DNA from: Saussurea involucrata
Taxonomy: Eukaryota; Streptophyta; Magnoliopsida; Asterales; Asteraceae
Direction of reading: 5' to 3'
DNA: 64,000 nt
NCBI GenBank assembly: GCA_033807775.1
Contig: CM066317.1
Location: 13,651,370-13,715,369 of the forward strand
Position 1 is the stretch's first letter. Each line of letters starts with the position of its first letter. Made by a program: the position numbers and the translations under genes. The notes below the pieces were generated by a model, which was not told where the DNA came from, ran no database searches, and was given only the letters and a program-made list of their open reading frames with translations. Of this stretch, positions 1 to 13,254 are shown piece by piece.

Positions 1-1229
1 TGCAAAAGCTAAGCTATTTTTCTGTTTCGATGGTGAATGGGTGCAAGACAACAATGAGTGAAATTTTGCTTATAAATCTAAGCATGGTGAAAAATTGTCT
101 GTATACTATACTTATCAGAAGTTTGTCGCATACGCCATGCAAAAGTGTGGAATCAACCCTTCTACTGTTTGCAAGTTAGTGTTTAAGAATGGTGATGGGT
201 CATTTGTGGAGTTATCCAATGATGGGGATATCTCTGGTTTTCTGTAGTTTGCAACCGAATCAGAAAGACCGCCATTACTTTTTGTGTATGCCGAATCCTC
301 GGTGTGCGATGAAGACGATGACGACGGTGACGACGACGGTGACGACGAAGGTGATGGCGACGCTGATGACGAAGACCTCCAAATGGAGCAGCCTAATTCT
401 CAATTTCAGCTGTCCCACGGCCCAACAGTTCATTTGGATCATGCATATGGTCTTAACGACTGTATTCCTGATTATGTTCCGGAGACGCAACAACAACAAC
501 CACAAGAAGGACGTTGTGCTGGAGTTACTGATGACGAAACCTATGTTTTCAAAACGGGTAATGCTGATATAGACAGATCAGATACCGATATTGATGATCA
601 CGAAGAATATACCCCTAGTAATAAATCATTTAGTCAGTTAAATGACTATTTTGATATGCCCCCTATTATTCCAGACCAGAATACCCATACACAAACCTAC
701 GAACCTACACCTTATAATCGCAGTTTAAGGTTAAAAGTAGGTCAGATATTTGATTCGAAGGATCACTTGGCAAGTCAGGTCGGACTTAAGTTCATGGAAG
801 AGGGTTTCGAAAGTCACACGCCGAGATCCGACAAAACCCGATACGAAGTTGAATGTGCGAGAGAAAACTGTAAGTGGAGGATGTACGCGACTCACGCGGG
901 AGAGAAAGAAGGGGCGTTGCTTATTAGAAAATTGGACGACGTACACACTTGTTCGAGGACGCAACTGAATCCCCACCACAAACAAGCCACCAAAAGGACT
1001 TTGGGTGCGATACTGAAAGACAAATTTCTTGATGCTAGCAGGTCATTGCGTCCAAAGGACATCATGGACGATGTACACCAGCAGTTCGGCGTCATGATTG
1101 GTTACCACCAAGCTTGGTGTGCGCGATGCAGGGCACTGCTATTGGTGAGAGGCACGTTCGAGGAGTCGTATGAACGACTCCCAGCATATTTATATAATTT
1201 GCAGCTGCAGAATCCAGGTACTGTCACCC
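1..1229 (+). pseudogene. MULE (MuDR-like) transposase, N-terminal fragment, copy 1
   Basis: Near-identical to the start of the better preserved transposase at 10657, but cut off on the left by the window edge (it begins about five codons after the expected ATG) and on the right at about 1229, where similarity ends abruptly. It encodes a PB1-like N-terminal region (motif FDGEWVQDNN), an Asp-rich linker, and the plant MuDR DNA-binding region with Cys/His residues (RYEVECARENCKW, then HTCSRTQ). The catalytic DDE domain is absent. Two in-frame stops are visible, TGA near position 58 and TAG near 247. Downstream of these the frame is open to 1258. Transposase family assignment is from established motifs; loss of function is read directly. 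Confidence 0.85.
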
Positions 1230-2559
1230 AACTAATCTCTAAATTTAATATTAAATAAAAAAATTAATTGTTTCTACCAACGGACTAATATGTGATAATT
1301 TTTTATAAAGTTTTCTTAAATGTACATTGAGATGGGATGATGAATTTATAGTGTTTTAATAATAAAACTAGTGATCCGGCCAGCGCGTTGCGCGGAGTTC
1401 CAAAAACATTATATGAAAATTTTTAAGCTTTTTTATAGATCATTTTCATTTTTTCTTGTATTAATAAACTATATTGCAAGTTATTGAGTGTTGTTATCAT
1501 CATCCGATGCTTCGTGATTATGATATGGATGATCACCAACGATAACCAAATCGAAATAATAAACAATTTCAAGAAGGTTTGAGGATGATAGTAACATTCA
1601 ACATTGCTTACCATATAAATAATAAATAATAACAAAGATGGGCTTACTTGCAGAAAAAATACGGGTTAAGTTTAGCAACTAAAAACACAAAATAAAAATA
1701 AGCTAAGCCTATCTTGTAGAAGCTTTTTGTTTGTTCTTATTTGTTCTTCAAACCCCATTTTTCAATGATTTAGCCCGCCACCAAGAAACTTGCGGTCAAC
1801 ATTGCTCAATAATAGAAACCAATTTAATTATTCTTCTATATGAATAACCAATCAAAGATAATCTGTTGTCGAACCTTTTTGCCGAGAGCTGAATATACAC
1901 GATGTTTTATCATCATGGTCAGAAATAAATAGTTGCAAATAAATATGGAACTGGTTTAAGTGACATGGTTCACGATGTCGAACCATATCAGATTTGAAAC
2001 AATGAAATTATTTGTTGGTGTTAGGAACAGTTAAGTAACAACAAAGTTGAGTAATGACATTGATATCAGACTCATTAATCTCAATAAAAACAACACTAAT
2101 ATTGGCTTTGGCTGAAAAAACATGAGTCAAACTTAAAAATAACAATTCAAAAAATGAATTACATGTATTTAAGCAAAGTAAAACATTAAACACATCCATC
2201 CAAGCATGTTCATGCATATGCATATTCAAGTATTTCATAGCCAAAGGCTCCCACTCATGTAAAATTCAAACACTTAATAGACAAATAATGTGTTTGAGGT
2301 ATGTGAATATTGAGGATTATAATGTGATATATATATATATATAGGTTAAGTTGTTGTCAGGAACAATTGAGGAACCATGTTATAGGAAGCTTAAAATCCA
2401 ATAAAGCACATAGTAAATGGATTAATGTCATCATGTTCGAGTAATCGTTATTCGAATAATTAATAAAAGTATAAAAATAACCTCTTTTTAGAAGGGGGTA
2501 TGTTTTGACATGAAATGGATATATCCATATATCTACTCAAATATATGAGATGGTAAAAT
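1230..2559. other. AT-rich intergenic DNA, no gene seen
   Basis: No coding signal on either strand. It contains the Helitron-like terminus at 1368 and a short (TA)n run near 2326-2342. Nothing else recognisable. Confidence 0.5.
1368..1400 (-). mobile_element. Helitron-like 3' terminus (degenerate)
   Basis: Read on the minus strand, a GC-rich imperfect hairpin around GCGCGTTGCGCG lies a few bases before CTAG followed by T, the arrangement of a Helitron 3' end. It resembles the better copy at 4438-4467. The hairpin has a mismatch and no 5' TC end was located, so the body of the element (to the right) is undefined. Confidence 0.4.
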
Positions 2560-2720
2560 ATGGCAAAAATCTATACCGAAAAAGGGTTCACGTGGACATA
2601 TTGGTTCACGTAAGAGTACACGTAAAATACCAAAGGGGGTTATTCATATTCAAGCAAGTTTCAATAATACCATTGTGACTGTTACAGATGTACGGGGCAA
2701 GTGGTTTCTTGGTCCTCCAA
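2560..2720 (+). pseudogene. rps11: Plastid-derived rps11 5' fragment (NUPT)
   Basis: The sequence begins ATGGCAAAA and then reads, in broken frame, as the start of chloroplast ribosomal protein S11: the RKSTRKIPKGVIH and ASFNNTIVTVTDVRG segments are clear. Stops and small indels interrupt the first 25 codons. Homology stops near VVSWSS, where a different repeat begins. Known biology: S11 is part of the plastid 30S subunit and is encoded by the plastome, so this is a nuclear plastid-DNA insertion and not a working gene. About 160 bases survive. Confidence 0.8.
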
Positions 2721-2723
2721 CCC

Positions 2724-3112
2724 CGAATTATGGGTTTCAGATTTTAGATTGCTTCGGGTTCGAGTTGGTTGGGTTTTGGGTATTGATATATGCAAAAAGT
2801 ATATAAATTCAATCAGTTTTGATGATGAAATCGATAATAGGTTTAGAAATTTGAAAAGTATGGCAAAATATGATTTAGGATTTTCAATAAGATAATTATA
2901 TAGATAAATATATTTATATAATATTTTAAATTATATATATGTATATATCGGGTTTTCGGACAGGTTGGGTGGCCAAAAACCATACCTAACCCGAACCTAA
3001 ATATCCCTCAAAAAGTCGGGTTTCTGATTTTCGGATTTCGGGGCATTTTGATTCGGAACAAACACCTCACTTTCAATTGGTTCCGGGTCGGGTTTTGCAC
3101 ACCCCTAGTTCA
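2724..3112. mobile_element. hAT-like terminal fragment
   Basis: Rich in CGGGTT/CCCGAA motifs and ending in TTGCACACCCCTAG, typical of a hAT terminal inverted repeat (TAGGGGTGTGCAA when reversed). The left end is not found; it appears truncated next to the rps11 fragment. Confidence 0.4.
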
Positions 3113-3343
3113 AGATTCCATTCAACCTTTCATTCATTCTTTAGTATAAACTTCGACCTGGATAACAATAATATTTTGCGAATAAACAAACGACGGTTAC
3201 AATGTTGATCAATACATGATCTACACGAATACGCAAATTTCTCTTTTGAATGTCAAGAATCCACAAGTATCTATTAAAAGATGGAAAGTAGATTACCGAT
3301 TTCTTCCCAAATTGTGTTTCACACCCCGCTTAGATCTCATCCA

Positions 3344-4143
3344 TTTAACATCCTTCCAATTCCTTGTGAATGGAAAACGATTCCATTCTTGTGCTCTCTA
3401 GAAACCCATGTAGAATCCTCCACAATTATAATCATCAATAATCGTCGATGTCTCTCCTTCGATTTAGCGTGTAATACGATAAGGATTTTCTGATGTGCAA
3501 AATCATGTAAACCGACAAACAAAGACAAAACCTTATAATTAATAAAAAAAGACCTACATTAGTAGCAATATTCATTGATTTCTCCTCATAAGGTCTAGAG
3601 AGAGAGAGAGAGAGAATCTAAATCGGGTAAAGAAACTTACATTGTTACATGGATTTCAAATTTCTTCCACCGGAATCAATGCATGGGAGGGATACCATGT
3701 TTGAGTATAAAAGAAAAGAGATATACTTGTGACTTGTGAGGAAGTTAACCTTTTAACATCCTTCCAATTCCTTGTGAATGGAAAACGATGTCATTCTTGT
3801 GCTCTCTAGAAACCCATGTAGAATCCTCCACAATTATAATCATCAATAATCGTCGATGTCACTCCTTCGATTTAGCGTGTAATACGATAAGGTGCAAAAT
3901 CCTGTAAACCGACAAACAAAGACAAAACCTTATAATTAATAAAAAAAAGACCTAAATTAGTAGCAATATTCATTGATTTCTACTCATAAGAGAGAGAGAG
4001 AGAGAGAGAATCTAAATCGGGTAAAGAAACTTACATTGTTACATGGATTTCCAATTTCTTCCACCGGAATCAATGCATGGGAGGGATACCATGTTTGAGT
4101 ATAAAAGAAAAGAAACATACTTGTGATTTGTGAGGAAGTTAAT
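3344..4143. repeat. Tandem duplication, about 408-bp unit, two copies
   Basis: The block starting near AACATCCTTCCAATTCC (3347) repeats at 3755 with high identity through a (GA)n tract, the ACCGGAATCAATGCATGGG stretch and the GAGGAAGTTAA end. The second copy lacks a short segment (ATTTTCTGAT) and has a different GA-repeat length. It is not evidently coding. Confidence 0.85.
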
Positions 4144-4437
4144 ATGTTTTTAAGACAATTAAATATTTTACAATTGAATGATAAGAGATGGATAGATGAA
4201 GAGGTGGATAAGATAAATGAATTGCAATAAACAATGACTTCAAAACCTACAATGGTAATTGAAAAGTTTGGAGTTAAGCCTAAAATTAATTGTTATTTAC
4301 AAAATTACAAAATTGAAAAACAAAATAACAATAAATATAGAGGTGGGAAAAGTTGAGTTAAGGAGAAAAAAGATAAATGATGTTCTAGGCATGAGAAGAT
4401 GCAACCTCACTACACTTGGTTTTTGTTTTACTATATA

Positions 4438-4467
4438 CTAGTGTTGGTCACCGCGCGTTGCGCGGTG
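4438..4467 (-). mobile_element. Helitron-like 3' terminus with perfect hairpin
   Basis: Minus strand: CACCGCGC-AAC-GCGCGGTG forms an 8-bp perfect stem with a 3-nt loop (4449-4467). A 7-nt spacer and terminal CTAG (4438-4441) follow, with T as the next base. This is the canonical non-autonomous Helitron 3' end. The body would lie to the right of 4441; the 5' TC terminus was not found. Confidence 0.6.
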
Positions 4468-4713
4468 GCGATTATTGTTTTTAAATGAACGCAATATAAA
4501 ATAATAATGTATTTTCAAATGTGATTAATTTTTCATATATCAATATTCAATAATAGTTTTTTGTTACGAAAAGTTTAAGATGCACCAGTAATGGTTATAC
4601 TTTTATGTTATTAAAATCCAAAAACATGTCCCACAACAATATCACTATTATTGAAAATAGTATATATGTGCAAATTAGTTAATTAATATGCAAGATAGAC
4701 TATATGTGTATAT

Positions 4714-4870
4714 GGGTCGGGTTCCGGTGAGAAATTGATCTTAACGTGAGAAGCGAGAGAAGTGGTTATCAACTGTTGGATGAGAAATGGATGCACATTA
4801 GAATGAGATGCACCGAGATAAGATGCACCGAATCAATTTCTTCTAAGCTGTGATTCATGGGAGGCCATTT
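4714..4870 (+). mobile_element. MITE family A, left-half fragment
   Basis: Starts GGGTCGGGTTCCGGTGAG and carries the family block GATGCACCGA and CATGGGAGG, but lacks the right terminal inverted repeat. Fuller copies are at 27405, 42186, 48453, 57917 and 60936. Confidence 0.7.
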
Positions 4871-5259
4871 GAAGGTTAGTAATCAAATGACTCTTTTAGT
4901 TTTTAAAGGTTTCTCCTCATCTTTTATATACCCTACTCTTCTATTGATATATCGCTTTTCTCATCAATGTATATTGATATATTGTTGTTTCAACATGTAG
5001 ACTAAAAATAACTATTTTTTATTAAAAATTGAGAGTTAAAAATGACATGAGTAGCGAATGAACTTTTTAGCTTTCAAAGGCTTCTTCTCATCCTTTATAT
5101 ACTCAACTATTCTATTAATGTATCACTTTTCTTATCAATGTGGGATACTCAATATTTAACTACAATATAGCATTTGAAAATACTCGATTCTCATGGTGTC
5201 ACCTCAATTTTCATTGTTTGCTGCTTATATATATATATTGGTATATAAGACAATTCTTT

Positions 5260-7315
<2,056 letters not shown>

Positions 7316-7397
7316 TCTATATATATATATATAATGATTACTATGATTTCTTTGCAAAGAAAAATCATTCAATATAAGATAACTTTTTAAGACAAAT

Positions 7398-7890
7398 TAT
7401 TTTATTTGTTTTTTTTAAAGAGGGTCATCTAAAATTGACAACCCTATAAGTCAAACTCATGAATTGACACAAATGCATCTCATGCATCCACCTTTCTTAT
7501 ACACACCACATTGCTCCAAATTTTCAACCTTTTACCAATGTGGGACAACACCAAATCAACCACAATTCACCATTAGAGAATACTCAATTCTCATGGTGTC
7601 ACCTCAATACCCCAAGGTTTTTCTTTTATACATATAAAGAAGATAATTTATTTGTTTTTTTAAAGAGAGTCATCTAAAATAGACAACCCTATAAGTCAAA
7701 CTCATGAATTGACACGAATGCATCTCATGCATCTACCTTTCTTATACACACCACATTGCTCCAGCTTTTCAACCTTTTACCAATGTGGGACAACTCCAAA
7801 TCAACCACAATTCACCATTGGAGAATACTCAATTCTCATGGTGCCACCTCAATACCCCAAGATTTTTTCTTTTATATATATAAGATATTG
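7398..7890 (+). repeat. Tandem pair, about 246-bp unit
   Basis: Two adjacent copies (about 7398-7643 and 7644-7890) sharing GACAACCCTATAAGTCAAAC, GAATTGACAC, CAATGTGGGACAAC and CAATACCCCAAG. No coding function is visible. Confidence 0.85.
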
Positions 7891-8144
7891 ATTAATACTG
7901 AAGTTACTAAAATAAAGCAGTTTTTAGAGTTTAATATAATTTTATAATTTGGATTTCAAATGCTTTGTTTTAGAAAATTATTATATGAGGCATAAATGTA
8001 TGATTTTTTTTTGTTTCATTAAAATAATTAAACAAAAATTGACGGGCCGTTTACTATAACTGGTAAGTGCTTATCGACTCATTTTATTTTATCACATGAA
8101 TATGACAAGGATTAGGAGTCTTACTTGGTAAGAGCAATGACAAG

Positions 8145-9273
8145 CAGGGGCGGATGGCCCTTAGGGCCTTTACAGGCCATGGCCTGGGCGATTTTTTTAA
8201 AAAAAGTAGTAAATTTTTTTTAGCAGGTTGTTTGAAAATAAATCCCAATTGGGCCCCCCCACTCTAATTCTCTAAAGCCTCTCGACTCTCACTCAGACTC
8301 ACTCTCGCCTCTCTCTGTTTGTGATAAAAAAAAAGAACGCTCCCAAATGGCCAAATCCCAGCAAAAAAAAAGAACGCCGCTAGCCCTGAGCCCCTCGCCG
8401 GTAGCCGCCGCCGCCCTCTGCTCTTCACGACTTCACTGGTAACTGGTAAGTTTTACTGTTTTAGACTTTTAAACTTTAGTCTTTTACCCTATAACCCTAA
8501 CCTAACCTAAATGGCTAAATCCCTAATTTTCTTGTTTATTAATTGAATAGAATAGTGAATCTGAATAGTATTACTGATTTATCATTTGTGATTATGTTAT
8601 ATGTTATATTGTTATATTTGCTGAAAATCTGAAATGTTATATGTTATATTTGCTGAAATGTTATATCACTTATATGTTATCATTTGCTAAAATGTTATAT
8701 GTTATCATTTGCTGAATAGTGAAAATCTGAATAGTATTTCACATTTCACTGATTTGCTAATTGCTAGTTTGCTGAAATCTGAATAGTATTACTGATTTAT
8801 CATTTATTAAAGATTATTTGTGAATATTGATTATGATTTATGTGAATAGAATATCTAAAATTGTTTGGTTAGCTAAGTTTATCTAAAATTGTTTGGTTAG
8901 CTAAGTTAGGTTAAAAATTGTTTCACATGTAGATAAAGATGAAAAACCAATCTACAATTCATGGGTTTTTAAAAGAAAACATGTTAGTTCTTCTTCTTAA
9001 TCTCAAGATCCCGAAGAAACAACAAATGTAGATAATACCCCTACATCTAGCGTTCCGACTACCGAAAAACCTTACAAAAAAACTCAAGTGGAAAGTAATG
9101 ATGTCGATCTTAGTACACTAGAACGAGACACTGGTTTGACATTTTCATATTTAACGTCTAGTTTTAATGTTTTTACTACTTTAAAACTTTGGATAATGTA
9201 TTTTTGTTATTTTTGAATTTATATAATATATTAGTCCGGCCCGTGTGGTTGAAAGGCTTGTGTTCCGCCCCTG
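8145..9273 (+). mobile_element. Non-autonomous hAT element with 8-bp TSD
   Basis: Terminal inverted repeats CAGGGGCGGA and TCCGCCCCTG. Flanking 8-bp target duplications ATGACAAG at 8137-8144 and 9274-9281 are perfect. Inside, after a GC-rich 5' leader (8370-8420), a short frame from 8939 begins MKNQSTIHGFLK, resembling the start of plant TTF-zinc-finger/hAT-dimerisation proteins. It stops within about 30 codons, so the element is a deletion derivative keeping its promoter end and the first codons. Confidence 0.9.
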
Positions 9274-9546
9274 ATGACAAGTACCGAGAATCTTACCTAG
9301 CAGTGAGAGTGATGACTCTTACCCGGTAAACGTTTATCGGATAAAAATGTTGCATACTATGTTGTTTTAATGAACAAAAATTTTACCCAGTAAGTTAAGT
9401 GAAAATATTGAGCATTACCGTTAAGTGTTTACCGGGTAAGAGTTGGATAAACGGCTCTTAATAGCATGCATCTTCAATAAGAGGTTCTTATAAGGAAAAA
9501 GTATATGTTCACAAAATGGGTTCTTATAAGAACTATCATTGTGGTT

Positions 9547-10102
9547 TTTTATATAAGTTCTTAGGCTATGTTTGGCAAACTAGCTGATGACTTATAAGCT
9601 AGCTGCTAGTTGATGACTTATAAGCTAGCTGATAAGTTAGTTGTTGACTGATAAGCTAGCTGGTAATTGATAAGCTAGTTGATGAAGAAGTCACGTTTGG
9701 CAAAAACTAACTTATAAGTATGTAAAATGACCAAAAAAGACATATTTAAAAAACTATCAATTACAATATTTAATTATATAATTAAAACAAGTTTATAGCA
9801 ATATAATACGTTAATTAATACAACCAATGTAGTAAAGAAAAATTATATAATATTATATGTTAACTAAAATAATTTAAAATTTATTTTTACATATATACTA
9901 TAAATTTTGAATTTGTTAAAACAAGTTTTAGAAAAAATATATATATTAACTTTTGATTTTAAGTAACCATTACATATAATATGAAAAAATAATCAAATAA
10001 TAATTAAAAAGATAATATTAATTGATAATAAAAATATATTGATTAATATTTAAAATATATATATAAAAAGAATTGATATGATTAACAAAAACTCTAAATA
10101 AT
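9547..10102. repeat. Older TAAGCTAGCT-rich repeat, left half, split by the MULE
   Basis: Begins TTTGGCAAACTAGCTGATGA with several TTATAAGCTAGCT copies. A matching inverted part (TTATAAGCTAGCTTATGACC) lies right of the MULE near 23290-23360. The MULE appears to have landed inside this older inverted-repeat element. The A+T-rich stretch 9770-10102 has nothing else recognisable. Confidence 0.55.
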
Positions 10103-10111
10103 TAAAAATTA

Positions 10112-10630
10112 GGGAAATTAACTAAAATACCCAAAGTTTGCCTTTGACTTACCAAAATACCCAATTTCTTGCTGATTTTACCAAAATACCCATATTGTCC
10201 GCGATGGGTCCCGCGATCGCGGACCCGTGCCCATGTGGCACCCATGTTTGGCCAAAATGTCCCGCGGAGCCCCCCAACTATGCCCGCGGTGACATGATTG
10301 GCCCCTGTCCGCGATGGCCTTCCGCGATAGGTCCGCGATGGGTCAAAAAATTACAATTTTGGTCCTTTTTTGCACGAATCTTTGCATGTTTTTACTGTTT
10401 TTTCCACAATTATTATACTTTGAAGACCAATTTGTGGTTAAAATTCACTGGCTTGTTTCATCAATGTTGAATAATTGTACTTGGAATACCAATTTGTGGT
10501 TGCAATTCATGTTGGTTGTTTCATCAATGTTGATTGTTTCATCAATGAGATTTCATCCATAAATATCAGTAAAATGCAATCCATAATTCACACACATTCC
10601 ATACTTCTTTCTTGTTTTCTTTCTTCAGTA
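10112..10630 (+). repeat. MULE left terminal inverted repeat
   Basis: Aligns inverted with 22717-23133. About 100 bases are extra here, from a local duplication of the CCAATTTGTGGTT/CATCAATGTTG segment. Its GC-rich block (CCGCGATGGGTCCCGCGATCG) contrasts with the A+T-rich flanks. It ends 26 bases before the mudrA ATG at 10657, so it should contain that gene's promoter. Confidence 0.9.
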
Positions 10631-10656
10631 TTTTGTTTTTGAGATACTACTGAAAA

Positions 10657-12142
10657 ATGAGTTCATCTGTTGCAAAAGCTAAACTATTTTTCTGTTTCGA
10701 TGGTGAATGGGTGCAAGACAACAATGAGTGAAATTTTGCTTATAAATCTAAGCATGGTGTAAAATTGTCAGTAAACTATACATATAAGAAGTTTGTTGCA
10801 TACGCCATGCAAAAATGTGGAATCGACCCTTCTGCTGTTTGCAAGTTAGTGTTTAAGAATGGTGATGGGTCATTTGTGGAGTTATCCAACGATGGGGATA
10901 TCTCTGGTTTTCTGCACTTTGCAGTCGAATCAGAAAGACCCCCATTACTTTTTGTGTATGTCGATTCATCGATGTGCGACGAAGACGATGACGAAGGTGA
11001 TGACGACGGTGATGACGAAGACCTTCAAATGGAGGAGCCTGATTTTGTTCCGGAGACGCAACAACAACAACCACAAGAAGAAGAAGAAAAAAGAAGACCA
11101 AGAAGGACGCTTTGCTGGAGTTGCCGACGACGAAACCCATGTTTTCACAATGGGTAATTCTGATACAGACAGATCAGATACCGATTGTGATGAGGACGAA
11201 GAATATACCCCTAGTAATAAATCATTTAGTCAGTTAAATGACTTTTTTGATATGTCCCCTATTCTTCCAGACCCGAATACCCATACACAAACCTACGAAC
11301 CTACACGTTATATATGTAGTTCAAGGGTACAAGTAGGTGAGATATTTGATTCGAAGGATGACTTGGCCACACAGGTAGGAATTAAGTTCATAGAAGAGGG
11401 TTTCGAAAGTTACACACCGAGATCCGACAAGACCAGATACGAAGTTATATGTGGGAGAGAAAATTGTAATTGGAGGCTGTACACGAGGTCCGTGGGCGAC
11501 AAAGGAGGGATATTTGTCATTAGAAACTTGCACGACGAACACACTTGTTCGAGGACGCAACTGAATCCCAACCACAAACAAGCCACCAAAAGGACTTTGG
11601 GTGTGATACTGAAAAACAAATGTCTTGATGCTAGTAGGTCAATGCGTCCAAAGGACATCGTGAACGATGTACACCAGTAGTACGGGATCACAATTGGTTA
11701 CCACCAAGGCTGGCGTGCGCGGTGCAGGGCACTGCTAATGGTCATAGGCACGTTCGAGGAGTCGTATGAACGACTCCCTGGGTATTTATATAATTTGCAG
11801 CTGCATAATCCAGGTACGGTCACCCAGATAAGGACCGATTCAAATGGACGGTTTGTGATGTGCTTCGTTGCCCTTGGACCTGCGGTACGTATTTTACCAC
11901 GTCATATGTTTACACATTATAAACTATAACATTTACAAAGGGAAACCACCTACGTTTTTGCAGATCCGCACATTTGTGGCAAATCTGCGTCGTGTCCTGG
12001 TAATAGACGCTGCCCATTTAAAGGGCCCTTACTTGGGTATGATGTTCCTGGTGGTTGCCATGGACGGGAATAACTCCATCGTTCCCGTAGCTTTCGGAGT
12101 AGGCAAGTCCGAAACCGGGGAGGAGTGGACTTGGTTTCTGTC
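10657..12142 (+). pseudogene. mudrA-type MULE transposase, 5' part (copy 2)
   Basis: ATG at 10657 gives MSSSVAKAKLFFCFDGEWV, a PB1-like N-terminal domain. An acidic linker, the plant MuDR DNA-binding region (RYEVICGRENCNWRLY, HTCSRTQLNP) and the start of the MULE DDE domain follow (VLVIDAAHLKGPY, whose Asp is the first catalytic residue). A likely intron is 11885-11963 (GTACGT to GCAG). Lesions: TGA after codon 25, shared with copy 1; a frameshift in a GAA-rich insertion near 11080-11100; TAG at 11678-11680 where copy 1 has CAG. The frame runs to 12142 at the nested LTR element and resumes at 20034. Family function: cuts and joins MULE ends in the nucleus. Confidence 0.88.
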
Positions 12143-12147
12143 CATGT

Positions 12148-13239
12148 TGTAACACCCCATATTTTAGTTTCTTGTTATTGTTGTGAATAAATAAGAATTT
12201 GGGGGTCAATGGGTGATAGTTGAAACTTAAGTGGCAAGGAGGTGAAAAGAAGAAGTTTCTAGATGAAAAACCCTCCTAAACCCTCATTTGTGTGCATTGT
12301 GTCGGCTGAGAAAAGGGAGGGAAGAAGGGGTCTTGAAGAAATCATCAATTGAAGACTTGGAGAAGGAAGATTGTGCAAAGTCTTGAAGGAAACCATCTTT
12401 GAGGTGTTTGGTTTGAACAAACGTGGGTTTCAGAGCGTGTGTCGATGTGCTAACGCTAAGGTGAGTTCCCTTACCTTCTTTGTGTGAATGAAATATTTTA
12501 CGAAAGGTTTTCATAACTGATTATGATTACGAGCATGTTAACCTGATTAAACTATTTGAAAGGTTTTATATTACGTGATGTGAAAACGTTTATTAAAGCA
12601 TGCGTGTTGTTTATACGTTCGTTTCTACGTATTTGTTGATTGCATGTTGTTGGAATGTTGTTGCTATGTGTGGAGTCGGGTTGCACAGTGGAGAACTATT
12701 ATTGATGCCCGAATGCCGTGCCTGGCTTTGTAAGGTGATGAATGACGTGCCTGGCTTTGTAAGGTGATGAATGTCGTGCCTGGCTTTGTAAGGTGATGAA
12801 TGTCGTGCCTGGCTTAATAAAGTGATGGTAGTTGAGACCACTGTGCAATACCCTTTTGTGGAGTCGAGCTTTAAAACTGGAATTATCGTTTAATGTTAAT
12901 GGTTGAATGTTTTAAACTACTGTTTATGTGGAACTGTTTTAAAAGAGGCAATTCACTAGACCTCATGGTCTAACCCTCGCTTTTCAAAAACTAAAACCAT
13001 TTTCAGGTAATAGTCGTGTTGGGCTTTCATCTGGTGATGATGAAAGGTCGTGGCGCTGTAGAAGAGCTAGAGTCCAGTGAAGACTTGTAGATTACCACCG
13101 GGCCTCCTGTAGCATCTCAGTTGTGAAGGTGTTTATCCGCTGCGTACTTAGAGTAGAGAGTATTGTAAATTGTAAACTTTGGGACCGTCTTTGGTTGTAA
13201 TGTTGTCAATTTATAATTTATGGAAATTGGGTTGTTACA
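12148..13239 (+). repeat. 5' LTR
   Basis: 1,092 bp. It contains a minisatellite of a 26-bp unit (GTGCCTGGCTTTGTAAGGTG core) near 12717-12815, one unit more than the 3' LTR, and a TTTATACGTTCGTTTCTACG segment missing from the 3' LTR. Confidence 0.95.
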
Positions 13240-13241
13240 AA

Positions 13242-13254
13242 TGGTATCAGAGCC
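13242..13254 (+). other. Primer binding site, initiator tRNA-Met type
   Basis: TGGTATCAGAGCC, two bases after the 5' LTR, complementary to the 3' end of plant initiator tRNA-Met, the usual minus-strand primer. Confidence 0.9.

Noticed and set aside
8477..8512. CCCTAACCTAACC-like run resembling a telomere repeat
   Set aside because: Only a few irregular units inside a hAT element; not an interstitial telomere array.
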